Part shown: positions 1 through 9,891 of the stretch, in pieces
Numbering within the stretch: position 1 is the first letter of the stretch
How the letters are laid out: the number at the start of each line of letters is the position of its first letter
NCBI GenBank assembly: GCA_036940085.1
Contig: JALLBK010000878.1
Location: forward strand, 1 to 28,733
Origin: Discostella pseudostelligera
Taxonomy: Eukaryota > Bacillariophyta > Thalassiosirophyceae > Thalassiosirales > Thalassiosiraceae
Length of the DNA stretch: 28,733 nt
Direction of reading: 5' to 3'
Position numbers and translations under genes: made by a program
The notes under the pieces: generated by a model
Database searches by the model: none
Told to the model about the DNA's origin: nothing
Seen by the model: the letters and a program-made list of their open reading frames with translations, nothing else

Positions 1-22
1 AGAAGAAGAAGAAGAAGAAGAA
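1..22. repeat. (AGA)n microsatellite
   Basis: Seven AGA triplets run from the window edge into the upstream region of the RCC1-like gene. Simple-sequence repeat with no other signal. Confidence 0.9.
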
Positions 23-30
23 ATCCAATG

Positions 31-63
31 CTTTCGCGCCATTTCTCATGGGCTCCCGCCAAT
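31..63. promoter_or_regulatory. E2F-like motifs upstream of the RCC1-like gene
   Basis: CTTTCGCGCC (31-40) matches the E2F core TTTSGCGC. CTCCCGCCAAT follows at about 53-63 and is the reverse complement of the TTGGCGGGAG form seen in other promoters of this window. Both lie just before the preferred start codon at 129. Binding is inferred from the motif only. Confidence 0.4.
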
Positions 64-128
64 ATTTAATGTTCCTCGCCCACTCAACACTCAACCATAA
101 AATACACCATCACCATGACATGACGGCC

Positions 129-2078
129 ATGGCCGCCCATCTCCCTAGGCTACGAGCCTCGATAGCACCAGCCCATCGATTCGCGGATCATCATCTGACA
201 TCCATCAGAACGCTGACCTCGTCACTAAATCCATGCAAATTATTGATCTGCTCATCTAACCTGCCGCGACACCGGCGACGGCAACTACCACTACCAGTAG
301 TAGTACGGCGAGATATGTCGGTGTATGGATTTGGCCAACAATGGACGGGTGCTCTCTCACGCGGCAAATCGGCTCTATCTCTAATTGTCGATGAGGCGCC
401 AGAACTAAGTCCAGAGGAGATACAACAATTTGGTGAATGTCAGAAGATGGTACCGTTGCGAGGTATAGATGATAATCAAAAATGCATTGCGGCTGCGGCG
501 GGTTGGGGTCATACTGCTCTGTTGGTGGAAGATAGAATCAAGGGCGACGATGATGATACTAACAGTTTGAAACGGAAGCTATTGGTCTGTGGAAGGCCTC
601 ATGACTTTCAAACATTAATGAGACTACGACGGCTGCCACCATTTCTACGAAACTTTTGCATCAAATATACACTTCCTGACATGGAGGAGAATGGTCCACC
701 TGTAACAACACAGCTGCCGCCATCATTTTTGCAGCGGATAGCCACTCACTTTGCGGGAGATAATGAAACTACGTTTAATGAAGAGGAATATCGTCGATAT
801 AGTTATGTGCCTATGTTGTTGGATGTTCAGTTGCCAAAGGGAGAGATTCCCGCAGTGGAGGGGGAGCACATTGACAACAGGGCACATAAATCACATGCCA
901 CTGGAAGATTGACACGAGACGAGGACAATGCTCATCCATCATCATCATCATCATCATCATCATTCCATACACGCTTTCAGAACACACTGGCAACATCTGC
1001 AGGTGTTACCGCTGTCATATCCAAAACAGGAACCTTGTACACATTCGGCCTGAACCATCGTGGTCAATGCGGATCTGGTAACTTCCAACCCAACATATGG
1101 ACTCCAAGTCGCGTTGCTGGACTAGCCTCGGCTCGATTTATACTAGATCATGGTACTCTTTTTGGAAATGATATGTTCCGGTTATTCAAAGAACAACAAC
1201 ATCCGATTGTGAGTGTGTCGTTGGGTCTGCAGCATGGTGTGGCATTGGACAGTGAAGGGCAGGTGTTTTGTTGGGGTAAAGGCGAACGAGGTCAACTGGG
1301 ACAGGGGAGGAGAATGGCATTTGAAGACAATGAGATTGACAACAATGAGAATGAATACAACCAGAATGGTGCCAATGATTCGAAGGGAGAAGTACCTACC
1401 GAGAATCGCACATTTGATTATGCCCTCCATGTTCTCAACTTTCATGATCCGGACTCGACAATACTATCTTCTCCTTTATCATCTGCTGACTACAAAGCAT
1501 ATGCTCCGCTCTTGTCTCGGGAGAATTCCAAAGTGCGGCTAGTTGCGGCTGGGATGAATTTTACATTGGCAGTCACCAACTCGAATTTGCCATACATCTG
1601 GGGTAAAAATGTCTGCTTGAATCCATTATACTCGGAATCGGGTCTGAATAGTCTCCGATCCAAGCCTGTGCAAGATTCGACGTACCCAAAGTATATTCCC
1701 GGATTGCCACCCGAATTACGAATTGAGCGAGTGGCATGTGGAAGTCATCATGCTGCCATGTTGTTGGAAGATGGATCTATTTGGGCTGTGGGTGTAGCCA
1801 CTGATAATACAGCACCACTGTGGAACGAGGCGGTAGAAATATTGGCATCAGGAATTATCAACATGAATGAGTTAGTCAGTTTTACTTCTGGATTTGATAG
1901 AACGGTGGCAGTTTCTGGTCGGCAAGTAGTGGAAGTTCAACTGTGGAGCAACGAAGAGTTGAGGCAGAATGGTGCTGTTCGTCCATCATGGATTGATTGG
2001 CTGGAGAACGAGGATGGAAACAGAAAAGTCCGCTCAGTGCATCGTGGATGGCTGCACTCTATCGTCGTCACCGAATGA
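129..2078 (+). CDS. RCC1-repeat protein, probably mitochondrial (RCC1L/WBSCR16-like)
   Basis: Single-exon protein of 649 aa from ATG 129. The frame is open from ATG 48; I prefer 129 because it has a strong GCCATGG context and begins an Arg/Ser-rich, acid-poor presequence that ends in RHRRRQLPLPVVVRR. After it comes VYGFGQQWTGALSRG, which resembles the first blade of the mitochondrial RCC1L protein. Further RCC1 blades are TAVISKTGTLYTFGLNHRGQ, VSLGLQHGVALDSEGQVFCW, LVAAGMNFTLAVTNSNLPYIW and VACGSHHAAMLLEDGSIWAVG. Acidic, Asn- and Ser-rich inserts separate blades, one being a poly-Ser run coded by (CAT)n at about 943-963. RCC1 folds are seven-bladed propellers; RCC1L acts on mitochondrial GTPases and ribosome biogenesis. 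The RCC1 fold is secure, the RCC1L orthology is inferred. Confidence 0.8.
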   Translation: MAAHLPRLRASIAPAHRFADHHLTSIRTLTSSLNPCKLLICSSNLPRHRRRQLPLPVVVRRDMSVYGFGQQWTGALSRGKSALSLIVDEAPELSPEEIQQFGECQKMVPLRGIDDNQKCIAAAAGWGHTALLVEDRIKGDDDDTNSLKRKLLVCGRPHDFQTLMRLRRLPPFLRNFCIKYTLPDMEENGPPVTTQLPPSFLQRIATHFAGDNETTFNEEEYRRYSYVPMLLDVQLPKGEIPAVEGEHIDNRAHKSHATGRLTRDEDNAHPSSSSSSSSFHTRFQNTLATSAGVTAVISKTGTLYTFGLNHRGQCGSGNFQPNIWTPSRVAGLASARFILDHGTLFGNDMFRLFKEQQHPIVSVSLGLQHGVALDSEGQVFCWGKGERGQLGQGRRMAFEDNEIDNNENEYNQNGANDSKGEVPTENRTFDYALHVLNFHDPDSTILSSPLSSADYKAYAPLLSRENSKVRLVAAGMNFTLAVTNSNLPYIWGKNVCLNPLYSESGLNSLRSKPVQDSTYPKYIPGLPPELRIERVACGSHHAAMLLEDGSIWAVGVATDNTAPLWNEAVEILASGIINMNELVSFTSGFDRTVAVSGRQVVEVQLWSNEELRQNGAVRPSWIDWLENEDGNRKVRSVHRGWLHSIVVTE

Positions 2079-2117
2079 TAAATTTTAAAACAACCGAACC
2101 CACAAAGTTTCAGTTGG

Positions 2118-2768
2118 ATGAAGTCATCAATGAATCATGGTGAACCCGATTTCCTCCAAAATGCTTGCGACGCAACTCGCATTCTAAGCAAAAGGAGACA
2201 ATTGTTTGATGTGAAAGAGAGACTTGCCATAGAAAAGGCAAATTATGAAAAACGGTGCATGGAACTTGAGGAGAAGGAGCGGAAGCTGGAGGCGCAGGCG
2301 AAGGAGCTCCTTCAAAGTGAAACGGTGATCAAAGATCGTAAATCAGAACTAACCAGGTTAACTAGACGGTAAGCATCACACTGACGCTCGAGGTTGGAAC
2401 CATCGAATATTTGAACCAACTTTATGAGTAATAACACATTCCTTAGAATTGCAGACGAAGTGAACATTTGCATCGAATTGGACAAAAGGGTAGCCGCATT
2501 GAAACGCAATATCCAAGAAAAACAGCAGCGATTTGATCAGCAAGAGAAGCAAGCGGAGAAATTGAGTATGCATCGTGATGTAAGTGCTACAGAATTCTTA
2601 GACAAGAAGTATGAGCTGCATAATCTATCCAGGGAAAGGATGAAGGTAGCCCTAGAGGCAATTGAGTGTGAACTCGGAACACAACAAGCCAAGACAGGTC
2701 AATTGTCGCAAGCATCATGCAGTAACACTGATTGTTTGCAGAAGTCCTTGGAGGTTGTGACCTTGTAG
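2118..2768 (+). CDS. Two-exon coiled-coil protein of unknown function
   Basis: Exon 1 is 2118-2368 and exon 2 is 2447-2768, joined over a 78-nt intron (GTAAGC donor at 2369, CCTTAG acceptor ending 2446). The splice restores an Arg codon and gives 190 aa. Most of the protein is charged heptad-like sequence, for example VKERLAIEKANYEKRCMELE and further Glu/Lys/Gln runs after the splice, so a long coiled coil is expected. There is no signal peptide or membrane segment. It starts only 39 bp after the RCC1-like stop on the same strand, so its promoter must overlap that gene or be very short. It might be a centrosome, kinetochore or motor-associated subunit, but nothing in the sequence decides this. 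Confidence 0.7.
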
Positions 2769-3010
2769 TCATAAGTCTGAGAATGACAACTGAAACTAGA
2801 GGTGGAGGTTTCGATAGTTCTGTCGGTGAGCCCCAATACCAATAAAGCCTATTTAACGCACATCCATTGATCCAGCAGTACCGCTTTCACGCTGAATCGA
2901 CCAATCAAAGTACGATCGACAACATAATGGCCTGTAGAAGTACTTTTGACTTGTTGCATTTCATTGAGTGCTCGAAAGCAAGTAAGTTGGGTTCGCAGCC
3001 ATCTAAGAAA

Positions 3011-5311
3011 CTACGCAAATCGTCGCATGCTTCTGCCGCTCCCAACACTTGAACTTCGGTCTGGATCAAATAATATTGAATTCGTTTCTTGCGTCTCGTT
3101 ATCAGAATAGATCTCGCGATCGAACTGCTTCGACCGATCACGTGGGCGATACTTTTTGAACGATACGGCAAGGACGATGATGACGATGCAATAACCGACA
3201 GTTACGAAAGAAATGCATGTTGCCGAGATGCAAGTTCCCGCCCCGTAACCATACCAAGAATCACCATGACCACCTCCTACAGGAAAACCACCATCAAATG
3301 CTGTATCGCCTTTCCCCTTCGTGTTGCTTACTATCGTGTACATGTCATCCTAATTAGAGCAGACATGAAATTGAGCTAATTTCGAGCAACAAGGAAATTG
3401 GGAGATGCACCACTTAAAACTGACAAGTAACTCACATCAGTCACCAAGGCAGCAGAATTTGGATCCCATGGACTGCAATTACTTGACTCGGCAAAGCCAA
3501 TGAGTTTTTGTTCCACGTCATAAACAAAAATATGTCCCTGCATGGCGCTCATCCCGATGAACGAACCCTCGCTACTATCGATATCAATCTTCACTCGGTA
3601 CGATCCAGTGCCAGGATTGTATTCCAAGTAATTAGCGGCGGGGATAACCATGAGTGCATCGTATGGATTACTTGGGTCTAAATCTCCAGCCATGTTGGGA
3701 ACGGTGCGTGGATCGAATGAATTGTCGACGCCATCAGGAGCCTAGATAGTGGAAGGGCCAAAACCGACGACGAAGAGACAGCATTTGAGGATTAGCACTG
3801 CGAAACCAACTGTTAAACTAGAACACTAAAAAGAAACGAACCTTAATTTGAACAACCACTGTCGGCAAGCTCCTTGCATCCTCCTCCGTAAAGAAGAACA
3901 TATCCCCCAATGTAAAATCACTTCCAACAATCTTTTTCCATTCAAGCAAGAAGATATCTCGTATACTCTCGTCAAAAATCAGAATGGGAACACCCGAATC
4001 CAATATCGTCCCACCATTCTGTTGGTTGAGCTTTTCGATATCAATATCCAACCGGACAGGCTTTTGATCATCTTCACTGGGTATCACACTCCGTCCTCCC
4101 CCCGCCCGAAGGTAGACATTGTTAATGTAGATTTTGTACATATTCCCAGGCGATTCCTCGACATTTTGGACGTATGCCAGTGGCAGATCTGGCGAACGTG
4201 GATCATATCCCCCCAACGTTAGTACACCGGCACCTTTTATCTCATTCCCCACCACCTCGGGACGACCACAGCATAGAGCAAACACGCGACGTTTCAATTT
4301 GCCGTTATCGACCATTTGATTAATGAAGGATGTCGGTGCAGTGGAGAAGCCAGTAATCCCATCCTCAACTTGGGAGGCGAATGATCCCGTAGCCTTGGTC
4401 TGACAGGCAAACGTTAATGGGAAACCAAATTGTTGTGGTACTGTTGATCCAGTTAAATCCGCACCAAGTCCTAGCTTACTTATTTCATTGTCGGATCCAC
4501 CCACATAGACATAATCACGTGCCTCAAATGCATTCCAGGAACTGTAGTCATCGGCAAGACTGTCTCCCTCGACATTGCACTGGGTGCGTGCCTCGTTGCA
4601 TGTGCCAGAGTTACGTTGGCCCACGGCACACTCTCCACAGGGTATTGTGGTGTAGGTGCTGGATAGGGATTGATAGTAGAAGGGGATGGTTGGGCCACAT
4701 TCGGTGCATTCCTATGGATTTTAACGGGTGAAGCGAGGTAGTAGATTGCAGCAGAAAAAGAGATAAGAGTGAAAATTCAATTCCCATTCGCACAGACATA
4801 TTATGACAAAATGACAAAAATCAAGGGGAGGAAAGCAATAGTATTTTACCTGACAAGGAAAGGCGGTAAAATCTGCCCCCGTCGATATGGCCAGTGTGCG
4901 TTTCTGTGCTGGAGTGCCAATGTAGAAATTAATATATTGTGTCGCTACTCCGGTGATTTCTTGTAATTTCCGTGACCGTCTCTTGTTTATGTTGTTGCTG
5001 TTGTTACCGTCACTATCGGTCGGTATTGTTGTTTGATCCTCGTCATCCTCGATTAGTACTTGTTCTTCTCCCTCGACTAATGATTCGGTTGCCACGCGGT
5101 TTCGCCGTCGTCTCATTGACCTCTTATTGTAATTATTACGAAGCAACTTTCTCTCATCCTCCTGCTGCCAGAGAAAATTCAGTGGCAAGTGAATGAGATC
5201 ATCTTCGTTGTCATCTTGTTGTTGTTGCTGTTCCATGAAGCTCAGAATATCTGAATAATTATTATTTGTAGCGTCGTCGTCATTAATTCGTTGGTCAGTC
5301 TCGTCGTTCAT
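3011..5311 (-). CDS. Membrane-anchored pepsin-family (A1) aspartic protease homologue, first catalytic Asp replaced
   Basis: Four exons, all phase 0: 5311-4850, 4711-3842, 3741-3436 and 3349-3011. Introns are 138, 100 and 86 nt, and the protein is 658 aa. The N-terminal ~110 residues are acidic, with poly-Gln and an RRRR run. The peptidase A1 fold follows: NFYIGTPAQKRTLAI, a Cys-rich segment after FPCQ typical of algal and plasmepsin-like members, the second catalytic motif ILDSG (Asp392) and the C-terminal GFAESSNC signature. The first catalytic motif, normally DTGS, reads STGA (Ser143). A transmembrane helix (about 25 residues ending VLAVSF) and a basic tail KKYRPRDRSKQ make it a predicted type I membrane protein. 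No signal peptide is visible at this start, so a 5' exon may be missing beyond the N at 5363. Confidence 0.85.
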
Positions 5312-6309
5312 CGTTTGTCGATCGGCTGGTGTAAAGCTATGTCTGCTACTGGCTGCTACTCGNTTAATTCAGTTAGAACAGAGTTACAACTTCATTATTG
5401 AGTCACTGAGTCTAATAATGTCTGCTACTGGCTGCTACTCGTCGTCGTAGTTGTCGTCGCTGTCGTCGCTGTCATCAGTCAGAGCTCGATCAGTGCTGTT
5501 GTATCTAGTGAGGGGTTGATGATGGCAATAGGCATCGGCGTAGGAGTTTATCCGTCGACGGCGGCCGCCATGGTCACTTTCACTTTACTGTTTACTGTGT
5601 GCATTCTGCAATCTGCTTTGACTGCCGCCAAAAATGAAGGGGGGCGTGAAGGCGGGTCATTATTGATGTTGAAGTTGGTGGAGGGTCATTATTTCGGTGT
5701 CACATCGGAGTCATAAGGCATAAGGCATGTGCCGCCAGATTTTCGCCACCTTGTCGCCAAAACTCCTTCCCGCCATTTCGCCTCAATGTCTTCGCCAAAA
5801 TATTTGCCAACGCGCGCAGCATGCCAGCAGCAGCAGCAGGAAGCAGTAAGAACAGCATTCAAATTAAGAGCGAGGTGAGCAAGATATCAATGGTCGATGG
5901 CCGGCGGAGGTCCATCACTGCGCACGGGGGAGGGGTGGGGGAAGGTCGCCATGACGATGATATATATTTTCCTCGCGGTGCCGGGGGAGTGCGGGTCGCC
6001 AATTGTTTGATTTTCGAGCCGCGTCGGCCTTCTGCGTCGGGTGTAGGCGTCGCGTCCATCGGTGGCGTCGGCGGTTGGTTGTCGAGGCAGCTTGGGATAG
6101 AATGATGTGGTTAGGGAGGTGGATCGTCGCTTCGGATGTTAGTTGTAGGGGAGGGGGGCATCTCGATATGTTACGCACTCGTCGTCACTTTTGAACTGTG
6201 ATTTTATTTACAATATTGTCGCCTACACACCCAACCCTTGGCTTGCTCACGGCCGCTGCATTCTCCCTTCCACCATTATTTTCTTTTCTCCAGCCATTAT
6301 AAAGATAAG
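5312..6309. promoter_or_regulatory. Divergent intergenic region with GGCGGGAA-type motifs and an N join
   Basis: This region separates the protease gene (-) from the COX6c-like gene (+). CCTTCCCGCCATTTCGCC lies at about 5765-5782, among several TTCGCCA/GTCGCCA words (about 5730-5810). The single N at 5363 is flanked by a repeated 24-mer. CCATGGCGGCCGCC occurs here (5560-5573, minus orientation) and again at 7235-7248. TTTTCTCCAG just upstream of the COX6c-like start could be a 5'UTR splice acceptor. I see no supported gene here. Confidence 0.5.
5339..5441. repeat. 24-bp direct repeat flanking a single-N gap
   Basis: The same 24-mer, starting ATGTCTGCTACTGGCTGC, lies at 5339-5362 and at 5418-5441. 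The first copy ends directly at the N (5363). This is the expected look of a scaffold join in which overlapping or alternative-haplotype ends were not merged. Confidence 0.75.
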
Positions 6310-6564
6310 ATGCGACCAACCGCATTCCTCCGTCAAGCCGAAAGGCTCATCAATCGTAATCCCGAACTCTTCGGTCCCGGTCCATTGGCCCGTCGTCCCG
6401 CCACCGGGTCCATTGGCGCCATGCCCCCGCTCAAGGGATTGGTCACGTGCGCCTCGGGTGGGTTGGCGTTTGGGTTGGTGGGAGGATTTGGATACAAGTT
6501 CTTGATTGCGGATCCGGAGACACGAAAGATTGAGGAGTATTATAGGGAGAATCCTCCTCGTTAA
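6310..6564 (+). CDS. Small mitochondrial inner-membrane protein, cytochrome c oxidase subunit 6c-like
   Basis: 84 aa from ATG 6310. The frame is open further upstream (from 6238), but MRPTAFLRQAERLINRN is the more natural beginning. A Pro/Arg-rich stretch leads to one hydrophobic helix (about residues 43-62, LVTCASGGLAFGLVGGFGY). It is followed at once by KFLIADPETRKIEEYYREN, close in pattern to the end of the helix and matrix tail of animal COX6c (YKF, a short acidic turn, then Arg/Lys and F/YYR). COX6c is a nuclear-encoded single-helix accessory subunit of complex IV. Length and topology fit, but similarity over so short a protein is only suggestive; another respiratory-chain small subunit is possible. 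Confidence 0.6.
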   Translation: MRPTAFLRQAERLINRNPELFGPGPLARRPATGSIGAMPPLKGLVTCASGGLAFGLVGGFGYKFLIADPETRKIEEYYRENPPR

Positions 6565-7370
6565 ATGATATTGGGCGGGGGAAGGAAGCGACAGAGTGAG
6601 TGAGCGTGATGGGGGAGAAGAATTGCGTTTGTGGCCGGGGGGGGAGAGTAGAAAAGTCATGATTGTTTGCTGGAAGTTTGGGTTATCGTTCCGTCGACCC
6701 TTTAAATTCGAGATGAGGAATACTACACAACATCATCATGACAAGGATTTCTTTTGTCCGTTGCCCGTGCGTGCAGTGATGTGATTGGAGTTAGTGCGCC
6801 TTAATTAATTGATTGTGTAGTTTAATGAAAAGTCATGAGGATACTCGAACATATTATTGACAATTGACAATGGACTTTTGTCCTTCCATATCAAACGGCA
6901 GGTATGGTAGGAGGCTCGCGATGCGATAATAATATGATGGATGGATGGAGGCATAATAATAATATTGCTTGGCGGAGCGGCACCAAAAGTCTCCCGCCAC
7001 CTCTCTCTGCCACGTGCCATGTGGCAGTTCGAGTCAAGTAGAGTCGAGTCGAATCCAATTCTCTCCCCGCGCCAATTCTTGATGCCACGTGTAGCTCACT
7101 CCAGTGGGTCACCGCCGTCGACGGACAGATAGACATTTGAGTTCCACGCGGCATGCACCATCATCGCATCGGCATCGCATCGGGCATCGACCATCCATCG
7201 ACCATCCATCGACCATCCATCGACCATCCATCGACCATGGCGGCCGCCTGTGACTGTGAGAGTGGATAGCGTCGGATAAGTAGCAACAGTAATAGCATCG
7301 TCATCTTCTGTAGAACAGACCTTCGTAAAACACCCGATAAAGTCACCATCTAATTTCACATCATTCAACA
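6565..7370. other. Intergenic region, no supported gene
   Basis: Contains the 3' end of the COX6c-like transcript and the promoter of the MMADHC-like gene. CTCCCGCCACC, a GGCGGGAG-type motif, lies at about 6990-7000. CACGTG-type words occur at about 7010-7095 and an 11-bp minisatellite at 7185-7238. Short open frames on both strands here lack coding-like composition. Confidence 0.6.
7185..7238. repeat. 11-bp minisatellite, about 4.9 copies
   Basis: Unit CATCGACCATC is repeated perfectly at 7185, 7196, 7207 and 7218, with a partial fifth copy at 7229 that runs into CATGGCGGCCGCC. It lies about 135 bp before the MMADHC-like start codon, in its likely promoter or 5'UTR. Confidence 0.95.
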
Positions 7371-8073
7371 ATGGCCGCCGATAATCCATCGTTCGACACG
7401 TCTTCGACACTGCTGCCGCCTCGACTCGTCCGCATGGACCAATCGACCGATGACGACCTCGAGTGCTCCCTCCATTACTTACCCAAACCTCTCATGAGAG
7501 AATTTGGTCATGTCTTTAATGAAGAATATCTTCAATCTACCGCCGCAGACTTGTCGACGTCGTCGTCGGGTGACAATCTAAGATTGTTGGCAATTCCAAC
7601 GAATCAGCGCGCGAGGGAGGATTTGGTGGCGGTGGGTGATCACATTGAGCAGGAGAAGGATCGTCTACTAAATGTGGTGAGTATTTGTGTTAGGTCAATA
7701 TACATATGACTTCATTAGATTTGCACTAATAATATCTCTTCACGCATGATGTACATAATATCATATGACATGTCAGTTCATTGCCTTTGGCAAGCACATC
7801 TGCGAGCAAATTCGACTCAAGGGATACTGGGCAGATTATATCGATCCATGCTCAGGATTACCAATGATTTCACTCAACTGCAATAAAGTGTATTCCGAAG
7901 TTGATGGAATGGAATGCTTGTTGAACTACAAATCGTACAACGCCGGGTTCTGCAAAATTTTGACGCATCCAAAATGGGGAAGTGCTGTGTACCCCGCGAC
8001 AATATTTGCACATGCTCCCGTCGATGTTGTGAAAAGCTTAATTGAATCTCTCCCTCGTGGGGCGACGGCTTAG
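7371..8073 (+). CDS. MMADHC: MMADHC/CblD-like cobalamin trafficking protein
   Basis: Two exons, 7371-7676 and 7777-8073, with a 100-nt phase-0 intron (GTGAGT donor, CATGTCAG acceptor), giving 200 aa. Exon 2 opens with FIAFGKHICEQIRLKGYWA, then DYIDPCSGLPM and GFCKILTHPKWGSAVYPAT. These align in order with human MMADHC (KFI..AKEIC..LRAEGYWADFIDPSSG, CCKVIRHSLWG). MMADHC (CblD) takes cob(II)alamin from MMACHC and directs it to methionine synthase or methylmalonyl-CoA mutase. This version is shorter than the ~296-aa human one and has no obvious mitochondrial presequence, so it may serve the cytosolic methionine-synthase branch. The family call is firm, the compartment is inferred. Confidence 0.88.
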
Positions 8074-8261
8074 AGTGCAACGATGATTTTGTTCGCAAAG
8101 ACGGAAGTGAAAGTGCATCATCGGATGAGGATGAGGGCGTCGGTTTGTCACATAATTTTTAAATCCAAAACTGACGAGTTTTAATGTCGGGATGATTCTG
8201 ATTGACGTTTTCGTTTTCGTCTTCATCGATTGAACAGTCGATTGCAGAAAGGAAAGAAACG

Positions 8262-9000
8262 ATGGTCAAGATTCTCACCGTCCTCGCCGCCATATTTGCC
8301 ACAGCTGGGGCATACTGTCCCAATGGTTGCTCGAAGAATGGATCTTGTGGCATTAACGGTGAGGCGAACGAATGTTTCGTTGATGGCTTGATTTTGTTTC
8401 AATCAGAGGTGTGAGCACTCACTTTGTATCATTTTGTACATTGAACGATCATAATTGCTTTCAGACAAATGCACTTGTTACAACCGTTCCAATGGCGATC
8501 CAGCGTGGACAGGACACGATTGCTCCCTAAGGACTTGTCCCATGGGCTCCGCTTGGACAGCCGAGGTTGTCGATGGCGAGGACAGTGCTCATCCTCGAAT
8601 GGAATGCTCCAATAAGGGACTTTGCGATCGCGAATCAGGAGAATGCATGTGCTTTGAGAATTACGACGGAAAGGCATGCGAGCGTACGCTTTGTCCCAAC
8701 GATTGCTCAGGACGTGGAGTATGCATGTCGCAGAAGAATCTCGCGGCCATGCACGGTGCGACGTACACCACTCCTTGGGATGCTGACAAACATCTAGGAT
8801 GCAAGTGTGATGATGGGTATCGTGGTCCGGATTGCTCCCAGAAGGAGTGCCCGTCGGGGGGTGATATTCTTAATGGTGACGGAGCTGCCGAGGGTCGCGA
8901 CTGTTCTGGACGTGGCAATTGCAACTATGTTACCGGTCTTTGTGGATGCTTCCCGGGATACTTTGGAAACAGGTGCCAGCACCAAACTGTTCTTAGTTAA
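8262..9000 (+). CDS. Secreted Cys-rich EGF-like (tenascin-like) protein
   Basis: Exon 1 is 8262-8358 and exon 2 is 8465-9000. A 106-nt phase-1 intron (GTGAGG donor, TTTCAG acceptor) joins to CGINDKCTC and gives 210 aa. A signal peptide ([17 protein letters not shown]) precedes repeated EGF/tenascin modules: [69 protein letters not shown] and a final GYFGNRC. No membrane anchor is seen, so it is probably secreted, perhaps to the cell wall or surface. Diatoms carry many such proteins, mostly uncharacterised. The stop is about 400 bp from the convergent centrin gene. Confidence 0.88.
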
Positions 9001-9405
9001 ACGGGCCTCGTTGAGATCGGATTGCAAAGCGTGAACAATTCAGTGTACGATGAAGTTTAGAATCAGAGTCAATGATCGCAAGTGAAAGTGATTGAATAGT
9101 AACTATGATTTCAGGCTATGCAAATAACAATCTCTAAGAAATGAATGATCCAATCTTTTCATTACTCTCGTTGTCAAATATCTTTCATCTAAGAAGATTG
9201 CATGGATAAATTGGGCGGTCGATGCAATGAAATTGTCTGGGAGTTGACGGGAAGTGTTGAAGGCTCATTCCAAATGTGCATTCCAAGCTAGCAATAGCAA
9301 ACGTCATTGTTCAATGATAATGAAGACGACTAGACCAATTCCATTCACATCGTGTATTGCATATTGCCAAACCTCTCTCGTCTCTCGATAGAATGATCAT
9401 CGGAA
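9001..9405. other. Convergent intergenic region, nothing recognised
   Basis: A 405-bp AT-rich stretch between the 3' ends of the EGF-like gene (+) and the centrin gene (-). It presumably holds both 3'UTRs. No open frame, repeat or RNA gene was recognised. Confidence 0.6.
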
Positions 9406-9891
9406 CTAGAAGAACGTCTTCTGAGTCATGATTGCAAAGAAATCTTCCGGACTAATCTGACCATCCTGATCCGAATCTGCCCGTTCAATCATTTCCAGTA
9501 GTTCCGCATCGTCCATATTCTCACCCAACTCCTGCGCCACCCTCTTCAGGTTTTGTAATGAAATGTACCCCGTCTTATCATCATCAAACAATTCAAATAT
9601 CTTTTGAATATCCTCTTTGGTATCACTACCGGCCAATCGTCTCGTCATTAATTCTAAAAATTGATCAAAATTTATCTCTCCTGTTTTTTCCTTATCAATG
9701 TCCTGAATGATTTGATAGATTGTTTGATTCTTGGCTTCAAAGCCGAGAGATTGCATCGCCGCACGCAATTCTTTTGGGTCGATAGTGCCATTGCCGTCGG
9801 TATCGAAGAGGTCGAAAGCTTGACGAAGTTCTTCGACTTCGTCTTTTGAAAGGCCGGGTATGCGTGCTGCGGGTGGTTTCTTGTAGTCCAT
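9406..9891 (-). CDS. Centrin (caltractin)
   Basis: Single exon, 161 aa, the usual centrin length. It has four EF-hands in two lobes. Loop 1 (residues 30-41, [12 protein letters not shown]) is canonical and loop 4 (139-150, [12 protein letters not shown]) is nearly so. Loop 2 (66-77, [12 protein letters not shown]) and loop 3 (103-114, [12 protein letters not shown]) lack the position-12 acidic residue and probably bind Ca2+ poorly. The start of the first EF-hand ([17 protein letters not shown]) and the C-terminal [11 protein letters not shown] are centrin hallmarks. Centrins act at basal bodies, spindle poles, mRNA-export complexes and in DNA repair. It shares a 342-bp divergent promoter with DPH7. 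Confidence 0.96.
   Translation of the reverse strand: MDYKKPPAARIPGLSKDEVEELRQAFDLFDTDGNGTIDPKELRAAMQSLGFEAKNQTIYQIIQDIDKEKTGEINFDQFLELMTRRLAGSDTKEDIQKIFELFDDDKTGYISLQNLKRVAQELGENMDDAELLEMIERADSDQDGQISPEDFFAIMTQKTFF

Noticed and set aside
5570..5716. 48-codon frame with a perfect GCCGCCATGG context and a signal-peptide-like start (MVTFTLLFTVCILQS)
   Set aside because: The same GCGGCCGCC/ATGG word occurs at 7235-7248 where it is not a start, the frame lies in a promoter, and the C-terminal half has no coding character.
5821..6194. Overlapping open frames on both strands
   Set aside because: Composition is GC-rich simple sequence, the frames compete with each other, and no domain or signal is visible.
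7185..7238. CRISPR-like array
   Set aside because: The units are directly adjacent 11-mers with no spacers, in a eukaryotic intergenic region.
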